From contig NZ_CP051204.2 in the NCBI RefSeq assembly GCF_012516375.2, positions 1,426,001 to 1,490,000 of the forward strand: a stretch of DNA of 64,000 nt, written 5' to 3'. Within the stretch, counting starts at the first letter, position 1. The number at the start of each line of letters is the position of its first letter. A program made the translations under genes and the position numbers. The stretch comes from Chitinophaga oryzae (GTDB lineage Bacteria; Bacteroidota; Bacteroidia; Chitinophagales; Chitinophagaceae). Of this stretch, positions 25,767 to 34,200 are shown one piece after another. Below the pieces are notes generated by a model that did not search any database, was not told where the DNA came from, and saw only the letters and a program-made list of their open reading frames with translations.

Positions 25767-27725
25767 ATGCGTATTCCACGGGTAACCGGATTTTTAGTGA
25801 TGATCATTGTTTGTTGTTCCCTGCATGTGGCTGCCCAACAGGAGCAGCGGAACTATTTATACACCGCCTGGAGCGAGGCCAACGGAAATGCAGCCTTCAG
25901 TAATATGAGCTGGCGGGAGAACCAGCGAAAGCATATGGCGGAGGTGATACAGCAACTGCCGGACGCTATGCGGGCCAGGATGCTGGCCGATGCTGACAAG
26001 GCCATGAGTTTTACCTGGCCAGCCTTGCCGGCCTCTTTGTATCTGCAGTTCCGCGATAATGGCAACCGGGTCAATTTTGAGAATGCGCAGTTTGAGCGAC
26101 GTAAGATATTGTCTTCCCTGGTGGTAGGGGAACTGGCGGGCGGTAATGGTAAATACATTCCGCAGATCGCTAATGGTTTGTGGGCTATTATGGAAGAAAG
26201 CACCTGGGTGTTGCCGGCGCATGTCGGTATACAGAAAGCCGGTACCGGCCTGGCGGACCCCGCGGAACCCATCATTGATCTGTTTGCCGGTGAAACAGCG
26301 GCTACTATCAGCTGGGCGCAATTCCTCCTGGGAACGAAGCTGGATAAATTTTCTCCTATGATCGGCCGGCGGATCGACTATGAGCTGAACCGGCGTATTG
26401 TATCGCCCTATCTTGAGCGGACGGATTTCTGGTGGATGGGTTTCAACGGCCGGCCTATGAACAACTGGAATATCTGGATCAATACCAACATTCTGCAGGT
26501 GGCCCTGCTGGCGGTGAACGAAAGGGATATCCGTAACAAGGTGATAGAAAAAACGATTCGCAGCGCCGACTTTTTCCTGAATAGTTATCCGGAAGATGGC
26601 GGTTGTGACGAAGGCCCCAGCTATTGGGGACATGCCGGCGGCAAGCTGATAGAGTTTATCAACTGGATGCGCTGGGCTTCGGCCGGCAAGGCGGACTTCA
26701 GTAAGAATGAGCTGATACACCGCATAGGCACCTATATCTACAAAATGCACATCGACAGCAGCCGGTTTGTGAATTTCGCGGATGCCTCTGCCCGCACCAT
26801 TCCGCCGCCGCATACAGTATACCTTTACGGGGAAATCTTCAAAGACCGGCAGATGAAGGAGTTTGGCGCTTACCTGTACCGGCTGGCCAACCCGGATACC
26901 ACCCGCATCAATACCTGGTCGTTGCTGACATTTATTTATGATCTCGAAGGGCGCAAGTCATTTTTAAGCACCACGCCGAAGGCGCCTTATACGAGCGACA
27001 ACTGGCTGCCCGATCTGCAGGTGCTGTCACTTCGTTCCATCCCCGGCAGCTTCCGCGGCCTGTTTTTCGCCGCCAAGGGCGGTCATAACGCAGAGAGCCA
27101 TAATCACAATGATATCGGCAATTTCGTGCTGTATATGGACGGAGAGCCTGCTATTATAGATGTGGGCGTTGGTACCTATACCAAACAGACTTTCAGCAAC
27201 GACCGCTATCAGTTGTGGTATATGCAGTCGCAATGGCATAACTGCCCTACGGTGAATGGCGTGCAGCAGCAGGATGGTCGCCGGTTTAAGGCTAAATCGG
27301 TCTCTTATGCCGATAAAGGCGATAGCAAAACATTCAGCCTGGATATTGCTGCAGCCTATCCCGAGGCGGCCATGGTAAAAACGCTAACACGCACCTTCTC
27401 CTTTATACCGGCGGATTCCCGTCTGAAACTGACCGAAGATTATGAGCTACAGTCCTGGAAAGCGCCCTATCAGCTGCACTTTATGACCTGCCTGCCGGCA
27501 GATGTCAAAACACCCGGAAAGGTGCTGCTGCAAGGCAACAATGCCATCTTGCAAATGACCTATGATGCGTCCCGCTTTGAGGCCGTTGCAGAGCGGCAGG
27601 CCATTGATGACGGCCGGTTGTCGCCCGTCTGGGGAGCGGCGGTGTACCGCATCACTCTTAAAGACAAAGGACAGGCGTTGCAGGCCAAAAACACCATTGA
27701 CTTCGAGATGAAACGCAAGCGATAG
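25767..27725 (+). CDS. Secreted heparinase II/III-like polysaccharide lyase
   Basis: A 652-residue exported protein. The chosen start gives a signal peptide (MRIPRVTGFLVMIIVCCSLHVAAQ). The N-terminal alpha/alpha toroid contains the FWWMGFNGRPMNNWNIW segment and PEDGGCDEGPSYWGHAGG (about 275-292), typical of heparinase II/III and alginate-lyase-type proteins. The beta-sandwich half carries GGHNAESHNHNDIGNFVLYMDG, whose histidines are conserved in PF07940 (heparinase II/III-like) members. It would cleave uronate-containing glycans by beta-elimination, producing 4,5-unsaturated uronate ends for the GH88/GH105 enzymes downstream. The exact glycan is not evident. Confidence 0.85.
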   Translation: MRIPRVTGFLVMIIVCCSLHVAAQQEQRNYLYTAWSEANGNAAFSNMSWRENQRKHMAEVIQQLPDAMRARMLADADKAMSFTWPALPASLYLQFRDNGNRVNFENAQFERRKILSSLVVGELAGGNGKYIPQIANGLWAIMEESTWVLPAHVGIQKAGTGLADPAEPIIDLFAGETAATISWAQFLLGTKLDKFSPMIGRRIDYELNRRIVSPYLERTDFWWMGFNGRPMNNWNIWINTNILQVALLAVNERDIRNKVIEKTIRSADFFLNSYPEDGGCDEGPSYWGHAGGKLIEFINWMRWASAGKADFSKNELIHRIGTYIYKMHIDSSRFVNFADASARTIPPPHTVYLYGEIFKDRQMKEFGAYLYRLANPDTTRINTWSLLTFIYDLEGRKSFLSTTPKAPYTSDNWLPDLQVLSLRSIPGSFRGLFFAAKGGHNAESHNHNDIGNFVLYMDGEPAIIDVGVGTYTKQTFSNDRYQLWYMQSQWHNCPTVNGVQQQDGRRFKAKSVSYADKGDSKTFSLDIAAAYPEAAMVKTLTRTFSFIPADSRLKLTEDYELQSWKAPYQLHFMTCLPADVKTPGKVLLQGNNAILQMTYDASRFEAVAERQAIDDGRLSPVWGAAVYRITLKDKGQALQAKNTIDFEMKRKR

Positions 27726-27778
27726 TAATATATATTTTTTGTAGAATATGATTGCCAACAGGAATGATGAAATGTAAT

Positions 27779-27840
27779 AAGATAGCGGGTTGTCTATATA
27801 ATAATTGTAGTTTTTACAATTAATTGACGCTATCTTTTTT
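27779..27840 (+). terminator. Two-tier terminator after the lyase gene
   Basis: AAGATAGCG (27779-27787) pairs with CGCTATCTT (27828-27836). Inside it TAATTGTA pairs with TACAATTA. A run of T follows the outer stem. Confidence 0.75.
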
Positions 27841-27857
27841 GCAAAAGCTTTGTATTT

Positions 27858-27871
27858 TGCAAACGTTTGCA
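27858..27871. promoter_or_regulatory. LacI-type operator before kduI
   Basis: TGCAAACGTTTGCA, identical to the palindrome at 22259-22272. It lies about 170 bases before the kduI start and just after the terminator of the preceding gene, so it sits where the promoter of the kduI-to-DUF2264 operon should be. Confidence 0.8.
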
Positions 27872-28041
27872 TTACTTTAGGCGAAAGCTTTGAGAGCGGA
27901 GGGTAATGCAGTCCACGTTAGTACAGGCCGTCATGCTGCATGACAGGCTGCCGCCGGATAGTGTATGCCTTCCTGGAAACAACCGGCTATCGTCAGCACG
28001 AAAATTAAACATCGGTAAATAAATAAGATAACTATAACGAT

Positions 28042-28884
28042 ATGAGCACACAGTATGAATCAAGGTATGCCAGCAGCCCTTCAGAGGTGAAAAGCATGGA
28101 CACCGAAGCGCTGAGAAAGGCATTCCTGATAGAGAAAATTTTTGAGGCAGATCGTATCTCCTGGGTACATACGCATTACGACCGGTATCTCACCGCTGGC
28201 GCCATGCCGGTAAAAGGCGGTATCGAACTGCAAACGATTGATCTCCTGAAAGCCGCTTATTTCCTGGAACGCAGGGAACTGGGCATGATCAATGTCGGCG
28301 GTCCGGGCATGGTAGAGGTAGACGGAGAACAGTTTGACATCGGCTTCAAGGAAGCGTTGTATGTGGGAAAAGGCAAACAAAAGGTAGTCTTTCATAGTAA
28401 AGACGCCGCACAGCCTGCAAAATTTTATCTGAACTCCACCCCGGCGCATCACAGCTATCCTACGCGTAAAGTAGCCAGGGCAGAAGCGGAAGTAGTGACG
28501 CTGGGCGCGCTGGAAACATCCAATCACCGTACCATCAATAAGTTGCTGGTGAACTCCGTGCTGGAGACCTGCCAGTTGCAGATGGGCATGACGGAGCTGA
28601 AACCCGGCAGCGTATGGAACACCATGCCTGCACATACACACGACAGGAGAATGGAGGTGTATTTCTACTTTGAAGTGCCGGAGGGGCAGTCTGTATGCCA
28701 CTTTATGGGGCAGCCGCAGGAGACCCGTCATATCTGGATGCAGAATGAACAGGCGGTGATTTCTCCGCCCTGGTCCGTACACTCCGGCGCCGGCACCAGC
28801 AATTATACTTTTATCTGGGGAATGGCAGGAGAGAACCTGGACTACGGTGATATGGACCACTGTAAGATCACCGAATTACGTTAA
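28042..28884 (+). CDS. kduI: 5-keto-4-deoxyuronate isomerase
   Basis: A 280-residue zinc-dependent double cupin. The metal-binding segment [18 protein letters not shown] (His-x-His ... Glu, about residues 193-210) and the later [11 protein letters not shown] histidine match KduI. It isomerises 5-keto-4-deoxyuronate, formed spontaneously from unsaturated uronates, to 2,5-diketo-3-deoxygluconate, the substrate of KduD encoded two genes on. It is the first gene of a six-gene operon (kduI, GH105 fusion, kduD, lacI, GH88, DUF2264) with gaps of 9-26 bases. Confidence 0.95.
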   Translation: MSTQYESRYASSPSEVKSMDTEALRKAFLIEKIFEADRISWVHTHYDRYLTAGAMPVKGGIELQTIDLLKAAYFLERRELGMINVGGPGMVEVDGEQFDIGFKEALYVGKGKQKVVFHSKDAAQPAKFYLNSTPAHHSYPTRKVARAEAEVVTLGALETSNHRTINKLLVNSVLETCQLQMGMTELKPGSVWNTMPAHTHDRRMEVYFYFEVPEGQSVCHFMGQPQETRHIWMQNEQAVISPPWSVHSGAGTSNYTFIWGMAGENLDYGDMDHCKITELR

Positions 28885-28905
28885 AACCCGATCATCCTTT
28901 TTATC

Positions 28906-31125
28906 ATGAAAATGAAAAACATCATTGCAGGGAGCCTGCTGGGCCTGTCGGCCCTGCACTTTGGGCCGGATGCGGGTGCTGCTCCGCAGAAAACGGCTGT
29001 TACAGCTCCGTCGCTCAATACGCTCTCGGCGCAGTTTATCCGTGGTTACATGGAGAAAGTGGCCAGCTGGCAGTGGCAGTCCATTGAACGGAAAGGCTGG
29101 GCGAACCCTCAGACCAACTGGACCAACGGCGCCATGTATACCGGTATGATGGCCCTGAGCCAGGTAACCGACAACCCGTTTTATATACAACGGTTGATAC
29201 AGGTGGGCAGGGACAACGACTGGAACACTGGACCGGACCGTTTTTTTGCAGACGAATACTGTGTCGGTCAACTGTACGCCCAGCTGTATCCTTACTATAA
29301 AGACCCGGTGATGATCGATAAATTCCGGAAGCTGGCAGACAGCATCGTGGCTGCTCCGCACACGGAGCCGCTGGACTGGAAAAACGGTATCCACCACCGG
29401 GAATGGGCCTGGTGTGACGCCCTGTTTATGGGCCCGCCGGCATTGGGCTATCTCTCTGCCGCCACCGGCGATCCGCGCTACCTGGAAACGGCCGACAAGC
29501 TGTGGTGGAAAACCACCGATTTCCTTTTCGATAAAAATGACAGTCTCTACTACCGCGACGCCCGTTACTTTGACCAGAAAGAAAACAACGGCGCCAAAGT
29601 ATTCTGGAGCCGCGGCAACGGCTGGGTGATGGGCGGACTCGCCCGCCTGCTGGACAATATGCCCGCCGGTTATACTAACAGGGCACGTTTTGTAGACCTG
29701 TTCAAAAAAATGGCTTACCGTGTTGCCGCGCTGCAAACCGCGGACGGCACCTGGCACGCCAGCCTGCTGGACCCCGACAGCTATCCGGCCAAAGAAACCA
29801 GCGGTACCGGCTTTTACGTGTATGCGCTCATGTGGGGCGTGAACAACGGTATCCTGCCGGAGAAAGACTTTTTACCTGTGATCCATAAAGGATGGCAGGC
29901 GCTGGTGGACTGCGTGCAGCCCAACGGTAAACTGGGATACGTACAGGTGGTGGCCGCCGCTCCCGGTAAAGCCACTGCCGATGATTCGGAAGTATATGGC
30001 GTAGGCGCTTTCCTGTTAGCCGGTTCAGAACTGATCCGGTATAACCTCCGGCAAAACAGTCCCGGTGATATCACCATCACCAACCCTACAGGGTTAAACC
30101 GGGAAGGTGAGATCGTGGAGATCCCTTACGATCAGTTCACCGCGAAGCTGAACAAGGATACGCGTAAGTCCTTCAAAGTAGTGGACCTGCTGTCTGACCA
30201 GGAAATTCCCTATCAGCTGATATATGAAGGCGGCAAAACGCCGAAAGCGGTACTGCTGCAGGTAAGTGTAACGCCGGCCGGCAGCCGTCAGCTGGGCATA
30301 AAGGCAGGTACGCCCGCCCCTGTGGCAGCCAAAGCATACGGCCGTTTTGTGCCGGAAAGAAAAGACGACTATGCCTGGGAAAACGACCGCATGGCTTACC
30401 GCATGTATGGCGCCGCCCTGGAGAAAACGCCTAAGGAAATGGCTTTCGGCATCGACGTATGGGCCAAGCGTACCACCGATATGGTGATCGACAACTGGTA
30501 CAAACTGGACAATTATCACCATGACAACGGGCAAGGGCTTGATTATTATAGTGTGGGCCTTACACTTGGCGCAGGCGACACCGCTCCTTACGGTAAGGAC
30601 ACCATCTATTTCCCCAAAAATTACCGCCAGTGGAAGCGGTTGGACAATGGCCCGCTCCGCACCACTTTCGCCCTCAGCTATGATACATGGCAGGCAGGCA
30701 ATATACCCGTTTCCGTTACCAAAACCATCTCCCTGGACGCTGGTTCCCAGCTGAACAAAATGCAGGTGCAATACACCTTTAAAGGTGACCAGCTGCCGGT
30801 GGTGACAGGCATCGTAAAACGGAAAGAGCCCGGCGCCGTATTGCTGGACGAGAAAAACGGCGTGATGGGCTACTGGGAGCCGCAACACGGTGAAGACGGT
30901 ACCCTGGGCGTTGGCTGTGTGTTCCCTGCACCCGTGCCCGGCATGAAAACAGATAACGTACATTTACTCAGTCCGGGTACGGCCGGCAGCCATCAACCGT
31001 ACGTGTACTATGCCGGCGCCGCCTGGAACAAGGGAGGCCGGATCACCAGTGCGGAAGAATGGTTTAAGTACCTCGAAACATTTGCACAACGTATCAAAGA
31101 ACCACTTAAAGTAACGATTCAATAA
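28906..31125 (+). CDS. GH105-like unsaturated glycuronyl hydrolase fused to DUF4861
   Basis: A 739-residue exported protein with two parts. Residues about 30-385 are a GH88/GH105-type (alpha/alpha)6 barrel: GWANPQTNWTNGAMYTGM, HHREWAWCDALFMGPPALG with the catalytic aspartate, and WSRGNGWVMGGLARLL. Residues about 390-735 match the layout of DUF4861 (NREGEIVEIPYDQF; later NWYKLDNYHHDNGQGLDYYSVG), a domain often found next to such hydrolases. The signal peptide ends near residue 28. It would remove unsaturated uronate from rhamnogalacturonan- or glycosaminoglycan-like oligosaccharides, feeding KduI. The fusion of both domains in one chain is less usual than separate genes. Confidence 0.85.
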   Translation: MKMKNIIAGSLLGLSALHFGPDAGAAPQKTAVTAPSLNTLSAQFIRGYMEKVASWQWQSIERKGWANPQTNWTNGAMYTGMMALSQVTDNPFYIQRLIQVGRDNDWNTGPDRFFADEYCVGQLYAQLYPYYKDPVMIDKFRKLADSIVAAPHTEPLDWKNGIHHREWAWCDALFMGPPALGYLSAATGDPRYLETADKLWWKTTDFLFDKNDSLYYRDARYFDQKENNGAKVFWSRGNGWVMGGLARLLDNMPAGYTNRARFVDLFKKMAYRVAALQTADGTWHASLLDPDSYPAKETSGTGFYVYALMWGVNNGILPEKDFLPVIHKGWQALVDCVQPNGKLGYVQVVAAAPGKATADDSEVYGVGAFLLAGSELIRYNLRQNSPGDITITNPTGLNREGEIVEIPYDQFTAKLNKDTRKSFKVVDLLSDQEIPYQLIYEGGKTPKAVLLQVSVTPAGSRQLGIKAGTPAPVAAKAYGRFVPERKDDYAWENDRMAYRMYGAALEKTPKEMAFGIDVWAKRTTDMVIDNWYKLDNYHHDNGQGLDYYSVGLTLGAGDTAPYGKDTIYFPKNYRQWKRLDNGPLRTTFALSYDTWQAGNIPVSVTKTISLDAGSQLNKMQVQYTFKGDQLPVVTGIVKRKEPGAVLLDEKNGVMGYWEPQHGEDGTLGVGCVFPAPVPGMKTDNVHLLSPGTAGSHQPYVYYAGAAWNKGGRITSAEEWFKYLETFAQRIKEPLKVTIQ

Positions 31126-31134
31126 AACTGACAT

Positions 31135-31896
31135 ATGGACCTGTTTCAATTGAAAGGAAAAACCGCGCTCGTCACTGGTTGTAAGCGGGGCATCGGAAAA
31201 GCGATGGCGGTGGCGCTGGCCTCCGCCGGCGCGGACATCATCGGGGTATCGGCCTCGCTGGAATTGCAGGGCAGCGACGTGGAAAAAGAAGTGACAGCGC
31301 TGGGCCGCCGTTTTAAAGCCTATCAATGCGACTTCTCCAGCCGCGATTCACTCTACGCCTTTATCGGCCAGCTGCAGCAGGAAGTAAAGGCAGTGGACAT
31401 TCTCGTGAACAATGCCGGTACCATTCTCCGCAAACCGGCCGCCGAGCACCCGGACGAGTACTGGGACGAGGTGATCAACATCAACCTGAATGCGCAGTTT
31501 ATCCTTACCCGTGAAATCGGGAAGGGGATGATTGAAAGAGGCGCCGGAAAGATTATCTTTACAGCCTCATTGCTCACCTTCCAGGGGGGTATCAATGTAC
31601 CGGGATATGCCGCCAGCAAAGGAGCGGTAGGCTCGCTGGTGAAAGCGTTTGCCAACGAGTGGGCCGGCAAAGGGGTGAACGTGAATGCGATAGCCCCGGG
31701 GTATATTGCCACGGACAACACGGCTGCTCTGAGGGCGGATGAAAAACGCAGTAACTCCATACTCGACAGAATACCCGCAGGACGCTGGGGCGAACCGGAA
31801 GACTTTGCCGGACCCGTGATATTCCTGGCCTCCAAAGCTGCGGATTATGTACATGGTACTATACTCACAGTCGACGGCGGATGGATGGGCAGATAA
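31135..31896 (+). CDS. kduD: 2-dehydro-3-deoxy-D-gluconate 5-dehydrogenase
   Basis: A 253-residue short-chain dehydrogenase. Cofactor motif TGCKRGIGKAMA (residues 15-26), NNAGTILR, and the YAASKG active-site Tyr-x-x-x-Lys are all present. It reduces 2,5-diketo-3-deoxygluconate, the KduI product, to 2-keto-3-deoxygluconate, which KdgK phosphorylates. The substrate assignment rests on strong similarity in layout to KduD (MDLFQLKGKTALVTG start) and on the kduI neighbour. Confidence 0.94.
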   Translation: MDLFQLKGKTALVTGCKRGIGKAMAVALASAGADIIGVSASLELQGSDVEKEVTALGRRFKAYQCDFSSRDSLYAFIGQLQQEVKAVDILVNNAGTILRKPAAEHPDEYWDEVININLNAQFILTREIGKGMIERGAGKIIFTASLLTFQGGINVPGYAASKGAVGSLVKAFANEWAGKGVNVNAIAPGYIATDNTAALRADEKRSNSILDRIPAGRWGEPEDFAGPVIFLASKAADYVHGTILTVDGGWMGR

Positions 31897-31922
31897 TTAA
31901 TTTTACCGTTAATGGTTAATAC

Positions 31923-32975
31923 ATGAGTAAACGTACAGAAAAAACAATCGTTGATATTGCAGAAGAACTGAAGTTATCGGTATCTACTGTATCCCGCGCC
32001 CTGAACGACAACCCCAACATCAGCGCACGTACGAAAGACAGGGTTAAGAAAATGGCCCGCAAACTGGGCTACCGCCCCAATGCGCTGGCTGCCGGTTTAC
32101 GCAACAACAAAAGCAAAACCATCGGCCTGATCGTTCCGCGTATCTCCATGTTTTTTCCTGCTGCCATCAGTACCATTATCCAGAATAAATTACAGGAGCA
32201 TGGCTACAACCTGATCATCTGCCAGTCCAACGACTCCTATGAACAGGAAGTAGCCCTGGTCAATACCCTGTATTCCGCCAGGGTAGACGGCCTGGTGGTC
32301 AGCACCACGCTGTATACCACCGATTTCTCGCATTTCGATGTCTTCAAAGACAACAATATCCCGCTGGTGTTTTTTGACCGCGTGCCCAAGGACTACAATG
32401 TAAAGGTGATCAAGGGAGATGACTACCTGGGTGGGTTTACCGCCACCAGTCACCTGATAGAAAGAGGATGTAAAGACATTGTACATATCTCCGGACCACT
32501 GTCCTGTAACCTGTACCTCGAAAGGGTGGCAGGTTATAAAAGCGCCTTGCAGCAACATAAACTGCCTTTCCGCAAAACCAGGATCTTCTACCAGGAACTG
32601 ACACGCGACAACGCCTGGCAGACCTGCGAAAAAATTTTCGCACAGAAGCCTTATCCGGATGGCATTTTTGCCTCCAATGATACCACCGCCATTACTATCA
32701 TGGAGTACTGCCGCAAAATCAACCTGCGGGTGCCGGAAGACCTGAAGATAGTAGGCTATTCCAATGATCCCAGAACCGAAATCGTGACCCCGCCTATCAC
32801 CAGCGTGGACCAATACCCCGCCATGATGGGCGAACGGGTGGTAGCGGCGCTGATGGAGCTGGTCACCAGCCGTCAGACCGGCACCCCGCGTTATTCACAG
32901 GAGATCATACCTATCCAGCTGATAGCCAGAGAATCCAGCGCCGGCGCCACAAAAGCCGCTGCCAAAAAGAAATAA
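31923..32975 (+). CDS. LacI-family transcriptional regulator of uronate use
   Basis: A 350-residue repressor. The N-terminal helix-turn-helix TIVDIAEELKLSVSTVSRALND (about residues 8-29) and hinge helix KLGYRPNALAAGLR are standard for LacI proteins. The effector-binding periplasmic-binding-protein fold follows, with GLIVPRISMFFPAA and the DGIFASNDTTA segment. It is embedded in the kduI operon. The only two full copies of a LacI-type palindrome seen here lie upstream of kduI and of the uronate transporter. I infer that it controls both, with a uronate pathway intermediate as inducer. Confidence 0.93.
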   Translation: MSKRTEKTIVDIAEELKLSVSTVSRALNDNPNISARTKDRVKKMARKLGYRPNALAAGLRNNKSKTIGLIVPRISMFFPAAISTIIQNKLQEHGYNLIICQSNDSYEQEVALVNTLYSARVDGLVVSTTLYTTDFSHFDVFKDNNIPLVFFDRVPKDYNVKVIKGDDYLGGFTATSHLIERGCKDIVHISGPLSCNLYLERVAGYKSALQQHKLPFRKTRIFYQELTRDNAWQTCEKIFAQKPYPDGIFASNDTTAITIMEYCRKINLRVPEDLKIVGYSNDPRTEIVTPPITSVDQYPAMMGERVVAALMELVTSRQTGTPRYSQEIIPIQLIARESSAGATKAAAKKK

Positions 32976-32997
32976 GTCAACCTATAACAAACTTATT

Positions 32998-34191
32998 ATG
33001 AAGAAGAACCTGTTCTTTACCCTGCTGCTGTTGCCCGCGATGTTTATGCAATCGTATGCACAGCCAGGTAAGGCCGACCGGGCATTGCTCCGCAAGGCCG
33101 ATGAAACACTACAGTTTGCCGCCAGACAATATAAGCTGATGATGAGCCATGTGCCGGACACCGTGCTGCCCCGCAGCACCAACAAAGACGGCAGCCTCAT
33201 GACTTCCAACGCCAACTGGTGGACGTCCGGGTTCTATCCGGGCACCACCTGGTTCCTGTACGAATACACGAAAGACGAGGCGTTTAAAACAGAAGCGCTG
33301 AAACGGATGGCGCTCATTCAAAAGAACCAGTTCAACACGCGCACCCACGACCTCGGGTTCATGATGTATTGCCCCTTCGGCAATGCCTTGCGCATTACCG
33401 GCGATACCAGCTACAAACGGATGCTGCTCAACAGTGCGCAATCGCTGTCCACCCGCTTTAATCCAACCGTTGGCTGCATCAAATCATGGGACCATGGCAC
33501 CTGGAAGTTCCCGGTTATCATTGACAACATGATGAACCTCGAATTGCTGACATGGGCCAGCCGCGAATCGGGTGATGCCCGGTTTGACAAGATCGCACGC
33601 ACCCATGCCACCACCACCATGAAACATCATTTCCGGCCCGATTACAGCTCTTATCACGTAATTGACTATGACCCGTCCAACGGCGCCGTATTGCAAAAGA
33701 AAACGCATCAGGGACTGGCAGACAGCTCGGCCTGGTCACGCGGCCAGGCATGGGGCCTGTACGGTTATACCATGATGTACCGGGAAACCAAAGACAAGGC
33801 TTACCTGGACCAGGCCCGTCATATCGCCGAATACATCCTCCGCCACCCGCATATGCCGGCCGACCTGATCCCTTACTGGGACTATGACGCACCGGAGATC
33901 CCCAACGCTCCGCGCGACGTTTCCGCCGGCGCCGTAGCCGCCTCCGCACTGCTGGAACTGAGCCGCTATACCAACAAGGCAGAAGGCAAACGTTACTGGA
34001 ACGCAGCAGAAAAAATGCTGACCAGCCTTTGCAGCCCGGCTTACCTGGCGAAAGAAGGAGAGAACAATGATTTTATCCTGATGCATAGCGTAGGCTCCCT
34101 GCCTCATCAGTCTGAGGTAGATGTACCACTGACCTATGCTGACTATTATTTTGTGGAAGCGTTGCTGCGTTACAAACAGTGGGCTAAATAA
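32998..34191 (+). CDS. GH88 unsaturated glucuronyl hydrolase
   Basis: A 397-residue exported enzyme of glycoside hydrolase family 88. The signal peptide ends near the QSYAQ segment (residue 20). Conserved parts are NWWTSGFYPGTTWFLYEYT, THDLGFMMYCPFGNAL with the first catalytic aspartate region, and VIIDNMMNLELLTWAS with the second. It hydrolyses the 4,5-unsaturated uronic acid from the non-reducing end of oligosaccharides made by lyases. It follows the regulator by 22 bases in the same operon. Confidence 0.92.
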   Translation: MKKNLFFTLLLLPAMFMQSYAQPGKADRALLRKADETLQFAARQYKLMMSHVPDTVLPRSTNKDGSLMTSNANWWTSGFYPGTTWFLYEYTKDEAFKTEALKRMALIQKNQFNTRTHDLGFMMYCPFGNALRITGDTSYKRMLLNSAQSLSTRFNPTVGCIKSWDHGTWKFPVIIDNMMNLELLTWASRESGDARFDKIARTHATTTMKHHFRPDYSSYHVIDYDPSNGAVLQKKTHQGLADSSAWSRGQAWGLYGYTMMYRETKDKAYLDQARHIAEYILRHPHMPADLIPYWDYDAPEIPNAPRDVSAGAVAASALLELSRYTNKAEGKRYWNAAEKMLTSLCSPAYLAKEGENNDFILMHSVGSLPHQSEVDVPLTYADYYFVEALLRYKQWAK

Positions 34192-34200
34192 AACGATACC

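Larger units (their letters stand above)
27726..28041. other. Regulatory gap between the lyase and kduI
   Basis: About 316 bases hold a terminator (27779-27840) and the LacI-type operator (27858-27871). The 170-base leader before kduI that follows has no ORF I trust. It includes CATGCTGCATG (27930-27940), a small hairpin. Confidence 0.6.
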
